Source: Aquabacterium soli
GTDB lineage: Bacteria; Pseudomonadota; Gammaproteobacteria; Burkholderiales; Burkholderiaceae_C
Reading direction: 5' to 3'
DNA length: 64,000 bases
NCBI RefSeq assembly: GCF_003933735.1
Contig: NZ_RSED01000001.1
Coordinates: 1 to 64,000 of the forward strand
The position numbers and the translations under genes are program-made. Position 1 is the first letter of the stretch. Each line of letters opens with the position of its first letter. Below the pieces are notes generated by a model, which was not told the DNA's origin, ran no database searches, and saw nothing but the letters and a program-made list of their open reading frames with translations. Below are positions 9,401-17,263 of this stretch, piece by piece.

Positions 9401-11173
9401 TACAACGCGGCCAACCGCCTGGTGATGCTGCGCAACCCCGACTACACGCAGGTGGACTACCAGTACGACCCGGCCGGCCGCCTGCTCAGCCGGGTGACGG
9501 CCAACGGCGCGCGCCTGACCCAGCAGTTCGACGCCAACGGCTGGGCCACGCAGTTGAGCCAGTATGACGCTGCCAACAACCTGGTCAGCCAGACCAGCTA
9601 CACACGCGACCGCGTGGGCAACATCACCAGCCAGACGGACGTCGGCGGCACCAGCAGCTACACGCTCGATGCGCTGTACCGCCTGACGCAAGCCGACCTG
9701 CCCGGTGCGGCCAACGACGAGCTGTTCAGCTACGACAAGGTTGGCAACCGCAAGACCTACACCAAAGGCAGTTTGAGCCAAGGTGGCAGCACACGTTTCT
9801 ACAACTACACCGCCAACACCAACCGCCTGGCCGACATCCGCATTGGCAGTGCCACGGGCACGGTGGAGTCGAGCTTCGCGCACGACTTCGAAGGCCGGCT
9901 CACCAGCCAGAGCGGCATCGGCGCCAAGACGCTGACCTGGGACGCCAAGGGCCGCGTCAAGACCGTGGGCGCAGAAAGCTACAGCTACGACCCGATGGAC
10001 TACCGCATCGGCAGATCAGGTGGCAGCCTGGGCAACCGCAGCTACTTCCTGGAAGGCGAGCACCTGGAGAGCGAGTACTCAGGCGAGCAACTGCAAGCCA
10101 AGTACTTCCGGGGCAGCAGCGTGGACGAGTTGGTGGCCGCGTGGATGTACGACACCGACAGCAAGCTCAAGCCCTTCTTGTTCCACCACGATCAGGTCAC
10201 CAGCGTGACGGCGGTGACGGGGCACAATGGTGGCACCACGCAAAGCGTGAAGTACATGGCCTTCGGGCAGGCGCAGTCCAGCACGGGGAGCAGTCCGAAC
10301 AGGCTCAAGTACACGGGGCGTGAGGACGATGGGAATGGGTTGATGCAGTATCGCGCCCGTTCGTATGATCCGGCAATTGGACGGTTCATCAGCGAGGACC
10401 CTTTGGGATTCGCGGCGGGTGATGTCAATTTTTACCAATACGCTGGAGCGAATCCGGTCAATGCGAACGATCCTAGTGGGCACGTACTGAACTTCGTTGC
10501 TGGCGCAGGGGCAAGTGTTGTTGCGGGTGGACTCATTAGATATGCAACTTCCGGGGGCAACTGGGATGCTGTTTTTGATTCCAAAGCTATCGCTGTTGAT
10601 GCTACATTGGGTGCAGTCGGCGTAGGCGTTGCAAACAAACTGAAATCATTAGCGGAACTTTCCGCTCGATCAGGCTTGGCGGGGCGAGCAAATCAGGTAT
10701 GGCAGGCTGTACCCTCAATAACTCAATCTAAGACAACGATTGCTGCAACACGTGCGATTGATGCCTCTGGCAAATCTGTCACGATTATTTCCTCCAGCGA
10801 AAAAGCGCTTAGACCCGCGCAACGAGCATTGTTGGTCGAAGGTGAAATTGCTGCCGTAGGGATGGGACACGCTGAAGTTACAGGCGTAAATGCCGCAATC
10901 AATGCTGGACTCAAGCCTGTTGCTACAGCAGCATCCCGTCCAATTTGTAGTGCTTGCCAATCCTTTTTGGATGATCTTGGGGTCGCTACAGCTTCGCCCT
11001 TGAAGTCAGGGGCATCAAATACGATTGGATTTAACTTGCCAAGTGTGACATTTGGAGAATCACTGGCTGTGGGGGGGGGCGTTGGTTCGCTTTTTGGTGC
11101 TGCCAACGGAGGTTTTTTGATCTACCCAAACAAAGCTAACACCAACTCCTCGGTCGGGGTTTATCAGAAGTAA
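6449..11173 (+). CDS. RHS/YD-repeat polymorphic toxin with C-terminal deaminase-like tip
   Basis: A 1574-aa protein with a long N-terminal signal segment ending near APALAGG, so it is probably Sec-exported rather than a PAAR-loaded T6SS effector. A DUF6531-type segment (residues about 100-165, RGRNGLNTAFTRTYNSAP) is followed by dozens of YD repeats forming the RHS cocoon. The core closes with the hallmark around residues 1300-1341: GRFISEDPLGF, then YQYAGANPVNANDPSG. The sequence then becomes visibly more A/T-rich. The variable tip (about 1342-1574) has a hydrophobic stretch and a zinc-deaminase signature: H1474-A-E1476, then P-I-C1500-S-A-C1503. This suggests a nucleic-acid or nucleotide deaminase toxin; the deaminase subfamily is not resolved. 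Start 6449 has AAGGGG seven bases upstream. The presumed immunity gene starts 7 bases after the stop. Confidence 0.93.
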   Translation: MMRRFTSSAVDGSAVACTKPWSTRHRRALCTITLACFTLTNTAPALAGGYVDGNIVLTPSRSINLQNAGVGGATPSVVPTFNNDQFNDQVLVGTVNNDPIRTPSTADPVSTVTGNNYHDETDFVIRGRNGLNTAFTRTYNSAPSSTKVDRGLGYGWVHSYMMRLKSNDFGDCPNCTTSQKPENGNSKTSSITYTDERGGEQSYLVNETSFAVMSPKGVYDTLALDSPSAGQHTLTFRNGIKYIFEVPTGNLKTTPNVVARLKYIDNPWGDRLTLTYDVNGRLSTITDNLGISGRTGITFSYHPDGRLKDVTDWTARKWSYAYDTSGNLQTMTNPLSQVLTYSYDGPKHLLTNIAKSLQRDGKTVATKFKYYENGRTFQQTNSFDVGDTLDYDLYRKSTRVTDARGGVREYHYDDNGRMTKLVEPDGGVLLFENQGDAIRSKKYDALGYATTYSYRADKAFTGTSDAFGNVTREQDALNRTVDITYGSLDQVATTQDKRGTTSTTTFATSTSACDHNQRPKETRISALTSAGTTSTNVLLASLCWNSNATLNYSRQYLDATRYRETRLTYQPGSNGLNVSQEDIVGMPSGTTVTKTYTYDSLGRKKTETLKRRTSPTNATLIDLTTSYDYDALDRVIKVTDSLGNEVINRFDANGMPWQVTHRYKRSNGTFEERNVVTRTFDAADRVKTEADAQGNTTTYAYDNAGNVITVTDAEGHITRFEYDAMNRRTAVVDATGYRTETIYNLRGDVVGVKNANDEKASFEIDELGRKKAAIDAKGYRSEFQYDENGNLRCVIDANAQAGLKPKNTLGCTEHRAYDELNRVTKITDALNGETSFTYDLLGNRLTVKDAEAKTWSFAYDDLGRLTSETDHSAKAIAYKPDQAGNVYEKTNRLNEVTRYTFDNGNRLTRVDYLKDNTAETFGYDPAGNRSAAANGNVSYTFTWDSLNRLERKDDSRGRFMAFTFDKVGNILTKTTYQGSTTSYVYNAANRLVMLRNPDYTQVDYQYDPAGRLLSRVTANGARLTQQFDANGWATQLSQYDAANNLVSQTSYTRDRVGNITSQTDVGGTSSYTLDALYRLTQADLPGAANDELFSYDKVGNRKTYTKGSLSQGGSTRFYNYTANTNRLADIRIGSATGTVESSFAHDFEGRLTSQSGIGAKTLTWDAKGRVKTVGAESYSYDPMDYRIGRSGGSLGNRSYFLEGEHLESEYSGEQLQAKYFRGSSVDELVAAWMYDTDSKLKPFLFHHDQVTSVTAVTGHNGGTTQSVKYMAFGQAQSSTGSSPNRLKYTGREDDGNGLMQYRARSYDPAIGRFISEDPLGFAAGDVNFYQYAGANPVNANDPSGHVLNFVAGAGASVVAGGLIRYATSGGNWDAVFDSKAIAVDATLGAVGVGVANKLKSLAELSARSGLAGRANQVWQAVPSITQSKTTIAATRAIDASGKSVTIISSSEKALRPAQRALLVEGEIAAVGMGHAEVTGVNAAINAGLKPVATAASRPICSACQSFLDDLGVATASPLKSGASNTIGFNLPSVTFGESLAVGGGVGSLFGAANGGFLIYPNKANTNSSVGVYQK

Positions 11174-11179
11174 AATGCA

Positions 11180-11779
11180 ATGATTCAATCGGAAGTTCAT
11201 GAGGCGATATCAAGGCTTTCTGCAAATAAATGTTATCTGGTTGGTGTCGGTCTTGTTCGCAGGCTTGCGCCCGGATTTGATTTTTTTGCAAAAAAACATG
11301 CCCAGCTTGAGCGTGGCGAAGATTTCCTGCGCGCCTTGTCGAGAATTCAATCAACTTATGATGTCGCGTTGTCAAAGCAAGGCGTATTTGGTGAAGTGGC
11401 ATCAGTGATTGCCCACCTCACCCCCGACACCAATGATTACGACGACTTGAGTGCGTCTTATGCGCTTGACGCAGCAAGTTCGGCATGGTTATTGGCAACT
11501 TGCCTTGGGAGCCCTATGCACGAAAAGGTTCTGCAGATATCAGTCTTATCTATTGACTCTGCGGATAGGGTGATACAGGAATTGGAGCGGATTGATTTTT
11601 TTGACAAAAATATTGAAAAACTCATTCAGAATCATAAAATAATGCTGAAAGAGTTGATGGCGCAAGCCAAAATTATCGAGATCGCGAGCGGGAACCATTC
11701 TGAGGAAATTATATTGAGCGAGATCATTGGGTATGCCGATTCGAATCTCGGCTCGGTGGCGCTTCGACAGATGGACTAG
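11180..11779 (+). CDS. DUF416-like protein, putative immunity factor for the RHS deaminase tip
   Basis: A 199-aa, helix-rich, cytoplasmic protein without signal peptide. Its pattern follows DUF416 (E. coli YjaG family). It has an N-terminal RLxPxxxFF segment, a central DDLSASYALDAASSAW stretch aligning with the family's DxYGVYPAIDA region, and a C-terminal SNLGSVALRQ resembling the family's SNIG ending. It starts 7 bases after the RHS stop and shares the low GC of the toxin tip, the standard position and composition for an immunity gene that travels with its tip. The immunity role is inferred from context; no DUF416 structure-function link is visible here. Confidence 0.7.
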   Translation: MIQSEVHEAISRLSANKCYLVGVGLVRRLAPGFDFFAKKHAQLERGEDFLRALSRIQSTYDVALSKQGVFGEVASVIAHLTPDTNDYDDLSASYALDAASSAWLLATCLGSPMHEKVLQISVLSIDSADRVIQELERIDFFDKNIEKLIQNHKIMLKELMAQAKIIEIASGNHSEEIILSEIIGYADSNLGSVALRQMD

Positions 11780-11846
11780 ACGCACGCAGTGATGTCATTT
11801 AAGCCAACAAAGTCAATTCCGACATGAGGGAATCGGCGTAAAGCAA

Positions 11847-12626
11847 ATGACCCAGAGGAATTTTTTCTTGCGGCGATGGGATGATTTTACTAACTTCATC
11901 GATTCATATCGAGCTATTCAGTTCAAGTTGTCTCCAAAGCCCAAGCATGAGCCATTGACAACAAAGCAAATGAAAACTCGACTGCAGGAGGAGCTGAGTC
12001 GGGCACTGGAGGAATATGGCTTTTGCTTAGTCGCTTCCAACTCGGAGGTGGTCACATGGGGGCGTGCACACCCTTTGGTGGGGCAGGATGGGCTGTCAAT
12101 TCATTTCCTCACCAAACATGCCCCGGAAATATTGCGAGTTGACATAGTAGTAGGATTCATTGTCCCCTTAATACAAGAATCTCTGACCAAAGTCAGCGGC
12201 GAAAATCTCGATCCCGACGGAAAGGCTGTTGTCGGAAGTTTTTTCTCTGGAACCAGGCTCAGTCGCGCGTACGACGATCCCCTCCGCCCCAAGCGGCGAC
12301 ACCCTTTCCCAGACAGCTTTACTTTCAGGAACACTGACTTTCGTATGGAGGAAGTCGAATTTCTGAAGCAAACAATCCGACAATACGCACTGCCTTACTA
12401 TGCTCGGTTCAAGTCGCTTGGCGATTTGAGAACGATTAGCAAATCAGCAGAGAATCAAGCTGCGCTTCTTGTCTGGTTGGGCGATTCAGAATCGGCAGTC
12501 AGCCTGTTGAATGAAGAGTTGGGAAAGCCCATCAGGCGGTACAGCTCCAATATGCGCGCCAGATTAGAGTGCTTGCGAAATAGCATTGTGACGGGGGAAC
12601 TGCAAAAGCTTCTGGCAGAAAATTGA
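11847..12626 (+). CDS. Hypothetical protein in RHS-downstream cassette (possible orphan immunity gene)
   Basis: A 259-aa protein with no signal peptide, membrane segment or recognised domain. It is A/T-rich like the RHS tip and unlike the ABC genes beyond it. It is bounded on the right, immediately after its stop, by a short stretch of rhs core DNA. That layout is typical of a displaced tip/immunity cassette: a former tip is lost and its immunity gene retained. Start 11847 is the first in-frame ATG; the ribosome-binding site is weak. The function is unknown and the immunity role is inference only. Confidence 0.55.
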   Translation: MTQRNFFLRRWDDFTNFIDSYRAIQFKLSPKPKHEPLTTKQMKTRLQEELSRALEEYGFCLVASNSEVVTWGRAHPLVGQDGLSIHFLTKHAPEILRVDIVVGFIVPLIQESLTKVSGENLDPDGKAVVGSFFSGTRLSRAYDDPLRPKRRHPFPDSFTFRNTDFRMEEVEFLKQTIRQYALPYYARFKSLGDLRTISKSAENQAALLVWLGDSESAVSLLNEELGKPIRRYSSNMRARLECLRNSIVTGELQKLLAEN

Positions 12627-12714
12627 CTGAACGTCAGCCAAGAAGACATCGTGGGCATGCCCGCTGGACTGCGGGATCAATGGCACTGACATGTCCCTTG
12701 CAGGTGACACACCG
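12627..12714 (+). pseudogene. Remnant of rhs core sequence
   Basis: Bases 12627-12662 match the rhs core at 8174-8209 with one mismatch in 36. After a large internal deletion, 12678-12714 resembles rhs 8404-8433 (CAATGGCA, then GCAGGTGACRCACCG). It starts directly after the preceding stop codon and has no open frame of its own. It marks the old junction of a displaced RHS tip. The rest of the gap to 12927 shows no gene, RNA or strong terminator. Confidence 0.65.
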
Positions 12715-12927
12715 TGGCCGTGTTGCCATTTAGTTTGCAACACCGGCCCCCTGCGCTTGAAAACCTCGACCTTCAGCTCCCAATCCAGGCCCACCGTCGC
12801 GCAAAGACGCAACGGGGCTGCCGATGCTTCATGCCTGGCCGAACATGTCGGTCAATGACCTTGGCGGAGACTCGTCCTATGTCGAATCCGCTGGTTATCC
12901 TGAGGATTCCCGGGCTCTCAAGGTTCA

Positions 12928-13554
12928 TCAACCCTGCGCCTGAAGCTCGTCAAATGAAATCACGCCGGCGCCGACAATGCGGGCGAACTCGGCGTCGTGG
13001 GTGGACATGATCACCACGCAACGCTCGCGCAGGGCTTGCAGGCATCCGGCCAGCACCTCGCGGGTGGTCTGGTCCAAGCCGTTGCTGGGCTCGTCCATCA
13101 GCAGCACGGCCGGCGCGCCGATCCAGGCCGCCACCAACATCGTCTTCTTCTGGGTGCCCAGCGACATGTGCCCGAAACGCGTGTCCAGGTAGGGCCGCAG
13201 GCGGAAACGGTCCACCAGGGTCTCGACCTCGGGGCCGATCACCGTGCACTTGGCGCCTGCGATGAATTGCAGCAGCTCCCGGCCTGTCATGAAAGGGTAG
13301 AGGGGGCACTCATCCGGCACGTAGGACAGCCGGGCCTTCGCCGCCACCGGATCGCTCTGCAGGGAGTGTCCGTCGATGTGGACCTCGCCTTCATCGGGAT
13401 CGAGGATGCCCGCCAGGATGGCCAGCAGCGTGGACTTGCCGATGCCATTGGGGCCATGCAGCGCATAGAGCCCGGGCGCGAAGCTGTGGCTGGCGCCTTG
13501 CAGCACACGGCTACGCCCAAAGGCCTTGGAGACTCGGTGGAAACGCAGGCTCAT
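12928..13554 (-). CDS. ABC transporter ATP-binding protein
   Basis: A 208-aa single nucleotide-binding domain. Walker A is GPNGIGKST, the signature loop is the variant LSLGTQKK-like HMSLGTQKKT, Walker B is AVLLMDEPSNGLD, and the switch His is in MSTHD. The compact size and the SYVPDECPLYPF segment after the Q-loop are typical of CcmA/NatA-type exporters acting with a separate permease. Start 13554 is followed upstream after 5 bases by the permease stop, so both are one operon. The substrate cannot be read from sequence. The gene has the high GC of the core genome, unlike the RHS cassette to its left. Confidence 0.9.
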   Translation of the reverse strand: MSLRFHRVSKAFGRSRVLQGASHSFAPGLYALHGPNGIGKSTLLAILAGILDPDEGEVHIDGHSLQSDPVAAKARLSYVPDECPLYPFMTGRELLQFIAGAKCTVIGPEVETLVDRFRLRPYLDTRFGHMSLGTQKKTMLVAAWIGAPAVLLMDEPSNGLDQTTREVLAGCLQALRERCVVIMSTHDAEFARIVGAGVISFDELQAQG

Positions 13555-13559
13555 GGGTG

Positions 13560-14789
13560 TCAGGGATGGATAACGCTCGCCGCGCCAAACGTCCACAGGC
13601 TGGCCAGCACGGTGCTGGCAAGGACGGCGTGGCGGTTGGAGAACAGCTGAGGTGGCCTCAGCGCGGCAACGAGCAGCAGGAAGCTGATCAGAAAACCCAC
13701 CGCGGTGAGGATGGACAGCCCCGCGTTGGACACCAGGTACCCGCCCAGGCACAGCGCGAAGGGCGCACCAAAGCTCAGCACCACCAGCGTGTCGGCCCAT
13801 CGCCACCAACGCGGCGCCAGCGGCAAAGCCGCGGTGAAGGGCAACGCGGCTTCGTGGGCCATCTGCAGCGGCCTGTACAAGCCGCTGGTGGCCAGCGCCG
13901 TGAGGCCCGCCGCGATGAAGGCCATCGGCAGGCAGCGGCCATCGAAATCCCACACCGACATCAGGCCGGCACTGGCAAAGACGATCAGCATGCAGGTGAA
14001 GAACTTGGCCAGCATGGATGACAGGTGCTGCCTGTAGAGAACCCCCAACGAGAGCCGCACCATCGGAGACAACGGACGCAGCAGCCACGACACCAAGTCT
14101 TCACCGGCCTGTGTCAGTTGGCGCAGGGCTTGGGCCGTGCGAGGCGACAGCGGCGGGACATTGGCGATCAGGGCCCCCAGGCTGGCCAGGGTGGGCAGGG
14201 TCAGGAGCACGACCGACCCAAAGGGCGGCATGGGCAGGCCGATGGCCGTGGCTACCCACGCATCGACCAGCACAAAGCCGGCGATCACCGCCGTGCGCCC
14301 CTTGAGCACGGCGAGCTGAGCGCAGAGCTGTGAGGCCAGCATGAACACCAGCACAAGCGCGCCCCGCGCGCAGACCCAAGGTTCTGAGTCACTTGCGGCG
14401 AGCGCCAAGGCGCTGGCCACAAAGGGGATCAGCAACGGTGTGTCCGAGACGAGCAGCACGACCAGATCGACGACACGGCAAGTGCGGTGCGGCAGCGGAA
14501 AGGACTGCGCGAAATCCGCGAACCGCCCCCCTCGGACCTGCTCACGCTGCATGAGCGCCCACAGCGCCCAGAACCCCTGCCAGAGGCCCAGCGCCCCCAT
14601 GAGCCAGATGACTCCATGCTGGCCCGACAGCAGCACCATCACCGGGTACGCCGCTTCCCGGAGCAGTGAGCCACCCACCGGCGTGAAGGTGCCGAGGATC
14701 AGCACAATGGCCTGCCAACGCCGCAGCAGAAGCAAGGCGGTGGCTTCGCTGTACCAGCGGAGACGCAGGGCAAGCAGGCGGTAAATCAT
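13560..14789 (-). CDS. ABC transporter permease (DUF6136-like)
   Basis: About 409 aa with ten or more hydrophobic helices spread over the whole length and few charged loops, fitting the membrane half of an ABC-2-like exporter paired with the adjacent ATPase. I chose ATG at 14789 (MIYRLLALRLRWYSEA), which gives a natural cytoplasmic N-terminus. An in-frame TTG at 14846 would add 19 residues, and neither has a convincing ribosome-binding site. The 240-297 bases between this gene and the tniQ debris hold nothing I can identify. Confidence 0.75.
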   Translation of the reverse strand: MIYRLLALRLRWYSEATALLLLRRWQAIVLILGTFTPVGGSLLREAAYPVMVLLSGQHGVIWLMGALGLWQGFWALWALMQREQVRGGRFADFAQSFPLPHRTCRVVDLVVLLVSDTPLLIPFVASALALAASDSEPWVCARGALVLVFMLASQLCAQLAVLKGRTAVIAGFVLVDAWVATAIGLPMPPFGSVVLLTLPTLASLGALIANVPPLSPRTAQALRQLTQAGEDLVSWLLRPLSPMVRLSLGVLYRQHLSSMLAKFFTCMLIVFASAGLMSVWDFDGRCLPMAFIAAGLTALATSGLYRPLQMAHEAALPFTAALPLAPRWWRWADTLVVLSFGAPFALCLGGYLVSNAGLSILTAVGFLISFLLLVAALRPPQLFSNRHAVLASTVLASLWTFGAASVIHP

Positions 14790-15086
14790 CGAATGGAAGA
14801 AAGAGAACGCGGATTGTGCCGCACCACCGAGCTCCGTCAATCTCAAGGAGCGATTTGCGAAAGCTCAGCGGATTGGCAAACAAGTAGGTATGCGCAAAGC
14901 CTTGGAAATGGCCGCTCTGGAAATGCAGGGCATGCATCATCGTGCCCTGTCCGACGCTTTGAACACTGCATGCCTTCTTACATGGGCAATCGGCGGGCGA
15001 CCCCTGAGGTAGTAGCCGTGCTTCACGTTTGACGATGAGCATCGCCACCTTCGTTTTACGGCGGCTTTAAATTTTTACGTCAGCGG

Positions 15087-16347
15087 CTAGTGACCATTGC
15101 GGCTTTGCAGGGATTTAACTGATTCGGCATGTTCGACGGATCGTCGGTCAAAGGTGATCCGATTTTCCGCCGCGAGTCCTTCAAGCAGAAGGAGAACGTT
15201 GGCCGATCCCACCATCTCGACTGCAGCTTGACGTTGTCCTTTGCCAAGTAGCTGCGCAGCAACAAGCGGCAGGTGCAGCCTTCGGGCAGCATTCTCCAGT
15301 TCCTGGAGAAGAGGGGCCTCGCCTATATTCGGTCGGAGACTAAAGATATCAAGTTCAGTCGTTTCTTGACTCAGGAGCCGTGTTTTGCCCGTCTCGGAGG
15401 TGTGCGACCAGGCGAATGCTATGGCTGCCAGCAAGAACGGCGTACTTACTTGGGTGTAGCCTGTGCGAAATAGCTGTTCGGCTTCGGACAGCTTAATCTC
15501 CGTGTTTAAGAGTCCTTCCAGCTGTGTCAGATCTCGAACTGACCACCATTTCAGGAACAGTTTTAGAAGGGACGTGTCTCCTGATTTGGCCGTATCAATG
15601 AGGTGCTGCATTAAGCGATGGCGTACGTGCGGCGAAACCTCTTCAGTGTCACGAGTTAGTGTGCGCGTGACAAGATCACTATAGGCGCTATACCCCCGCG
15701 CTTCGAACCGGGAGTTTGCTGGAGGCGGCGGCGGCCCGTGAACCACAAGCTGGGCAGGGATCACCAGGTAGCTGTAGCGCCAACTTGGCGTCAAAGAACT
15801 GGCCACATTTTCCGCAATGATCTTGTAGTTGCTGATCATGGGCCTGGCAGAGGTAAACGGCTGGTAGTTGATGGCAAACATGCCAGTGTGCGGCCCCAAA
15901 ATACGCGACGTCGTTGTCTATGCAAGTTGGACACTGGCGCAAGGCATGCGAGGACTTTATGCCTCTCATCGCAATAGAGAAGTGGCTTGGCCGGAAAACA
16001 TCGTTGTGACCACGAACTATGGCAGTGCGCCACCTGGCAATCATGTCGGATGTAAGCAGACTGGACACGAATGGAAAAAGAGAATGCCGTTCTATCAACT
16101 GCTCTGCAGGAGCGGTTCCTCGCAAAATTATCGAAACAAAGTTCTCAGCTTGGTATCCGTAACGGTTGCTGATGCTCCAAGAGGCCGGTGACCTATAGAC
16201 TTTTCGTGCCGACGATTGAATGCTAGCGTCGATGCCGGCGCGAACACATGCGAGATGGATGGACATGATCGTCGCATCTGCCGGGAAAGCTGGAATCATC
16301 AATGTCTTTACCTCTGTTGGAGCTCTGTCGCCAATCAGGTGCCACAT
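15087..16347 (-). pseudogene. tniQ: Frameshifted tniQ/tnsD-like transposition targeting gene
   Basis: Two overlapping minus-strand frames together make one TniQ-family protein. The upstream frame (16347-15688) carries the N-terminal domain and zinc-binding motifs CPTC, HWHVCHQLPAVYLCQAH, CGKCG and CPACGS, typical of TniQ/TnsD, which choose target sites for Tn7/Tn5053-like transposons. It ends soon after CPACGS. The sequence continues sensibly only in the other frame, which is open to 15087 (ARGYSAYSDLVTRTL onward). The switch falls at or near a GCC run at about 15724-15735, a natural slippage site. No transposase (tniA/tnsB) or ATPase (tniB/tnsC) is nearby, so I call it a dead remnant. A base-calling error in the GCC run is the alternative. 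Confidence 0.7.
16246..16305 (-). repeat. tniQ 5'-end segment repeated at 16885-16944
   Basis: This 60-base stretch inside the start of tniQ encodes IPAFPADATIMSIHLACV. It is similar, roughly two-thirds to three-quarters identical by eye with small indels, to 16885-16944. See the partner entry for the interpretation. Confidence 0.5.
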
Positions 16348-16400
16348 CGGTCACAGGGTAAATGGCTGCGCTGCCTGATGGCTTCAGCTATTCTATTGAC

Positions 16401-16589
16401 ATGGAAAAATCGCAACAGCCGCCTCACATGACCGACTCAGCCAAGCAGGCAGCGCTGGAGGAGTTGCGTCGTCGCTACGATGAACGACTGAGGTGTCTCA
16501 GCGAGGAGTCTGCCAGGGCGCGACTGGACGCTTTCATGGAGCAAGACTTAAAGCTGGGTGGCTCGGTGCTTGCTGGCGAAGGGTTCTAG
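16401..16589 (+). CDS. Small hypothetical protein
   Basis: A 62-aa, strongly charged, helical protein (ALEELRRRYDERLRCLSEES, then ARARLDAF), suggesting a short coiled coil. No family was recognised. Codon use is gene-like, but there is no clear ribosome-binding site. A start at 16449-16450 is not available in frame; a later ATG at 16428 is. It lies between the tniQ remnant and a non-coding stretch and could be a leftover of the mobile element. Confidence 0.35.
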   Translation: MEKSQQPPHMTDSAKQAALEELRRRYDERLRCLSEESARARLDAFMEQDLKLGGSVLAGEGF

Positions 16590-16884
16590 CCCTTTGCTCC
16601 TCATTGAGCCAGCCGGCAAGCAGCTTTAGGGTTCATCATCACTTACGGACCGCGACTGAGGCACCTTGATCGCGGCAGTTCGGTGTTCGCAGTGTTTGAT
16701 CACCTTCAAGACCTGCCACGATCAGGACTGTTATGCCAATCCCCCTGATTGGCGGGCATAGTCGGACGTCGTTAAGTGAACCTCGCGTGAATGCTTCGGA
16801 TCTATAGCCAAAGTGGCTGCTGGCTTCTATTGGGGCAGTTGAGAACTTGATTTTGCCGGCCGTCGCGGCGTGCTTTGCTCGGAA

Positions 16885-16944
16885 ACATGCGAAGTAGATG
16901 ACTTGATTATGGCATCTCGCGGAAGGCTGGAAATCACCAACTGT
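16885..16944 (-). repeat. Diverged second copy of tniQ 5' end
   Basis: Read on the minus strand it encodes LVISSLPRDAIIKSSTSHV, echoing MIPAFPADATIMSIHLACV of the tniQ remnant, and then runs into a stop. It suggests that two related elements, or a duplicated element, once occupied the site. Confidence 0.45.
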
Positions 16945-16952
16945 GACGGCGG

Positions 16953-17080
16953 GTTTTGAGACTATGTTTTGGCGCGATCCACAAACGGCAGCTCGGATAC
17001 CCGGAAATTTTGAGACTTTGCGACGACTTCAATTGGTGCAAATCGACGCTTGCTGCCTCTGAGACCGTTTTGAAACTTTG
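16953..17080. repeat. Three spaced 14-bp direct repeats (GTTTTGAGACTTTG-like)
   Basis: The copies are at 16953-16966 (gttttgagactatg), 17007-17020 (attttgagactttg) and 17067-17080 (gttttgaaactttg). Spacings are 54 and 60 bases. Regularly spaced short repeats near tniQ debris resemble transposase-binding sites in Tn7/Tn5053-type transposon ends. That function is inference. Confidence 0.45.
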
Positions 17081-17263
17081 TTATCCGTTACCTGTGAGCT
17101 CAAAACAAAGTATCGACGCGACCTGATGCAACGGACTGATTCAGCCCTGTTCCTTCGTCATGGAGGCATCCGTTGCCTGTCAAGCGGAAACAAATGTGGC
17201 GGTTAATTCTAAAGATGGTGCGGCTGCGTTTGTCTTCTCCTCGCATATTCCGCCGCGTACGCA

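Larger units (their letters stand above)
16590..17263. other. 674-base non-coding stretch with transposon-end-like repeats
   Basis: No plausible gene was seen on either strand. The stretch contains the diverged tniQ 5'-end copy at 16885-16944 and three spaced copies of a TTTTGARACTWTG motif at 16953-17080, with a weaker related match near 16837-16849. I read it as decayed transposon sequence bordering the AraC gene. Confidence 0.5.

Noticed and set aside
6800-10480. Internal near-repeats of the RHS core considered as a possible repeat array
   Set aside because: They are degenerate YD-repeat codons in one open frame, not spaced identical units; no CRISPR features.
12714-13010. Plus-strand 98-residue frame between the rhs scrap and the ABC ATPase
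   Set aside because: Low-complexity, overlaps the 3' end of a well-supported minus-strand ATPase, no ribosome-binding site.
14542-15048. Minus-strand 168-residue frame overlapping the ABC permease start
   Set aside because: Different frame from the permease, no domain, and its distal part is antisense or out-of-frame permease sequence.
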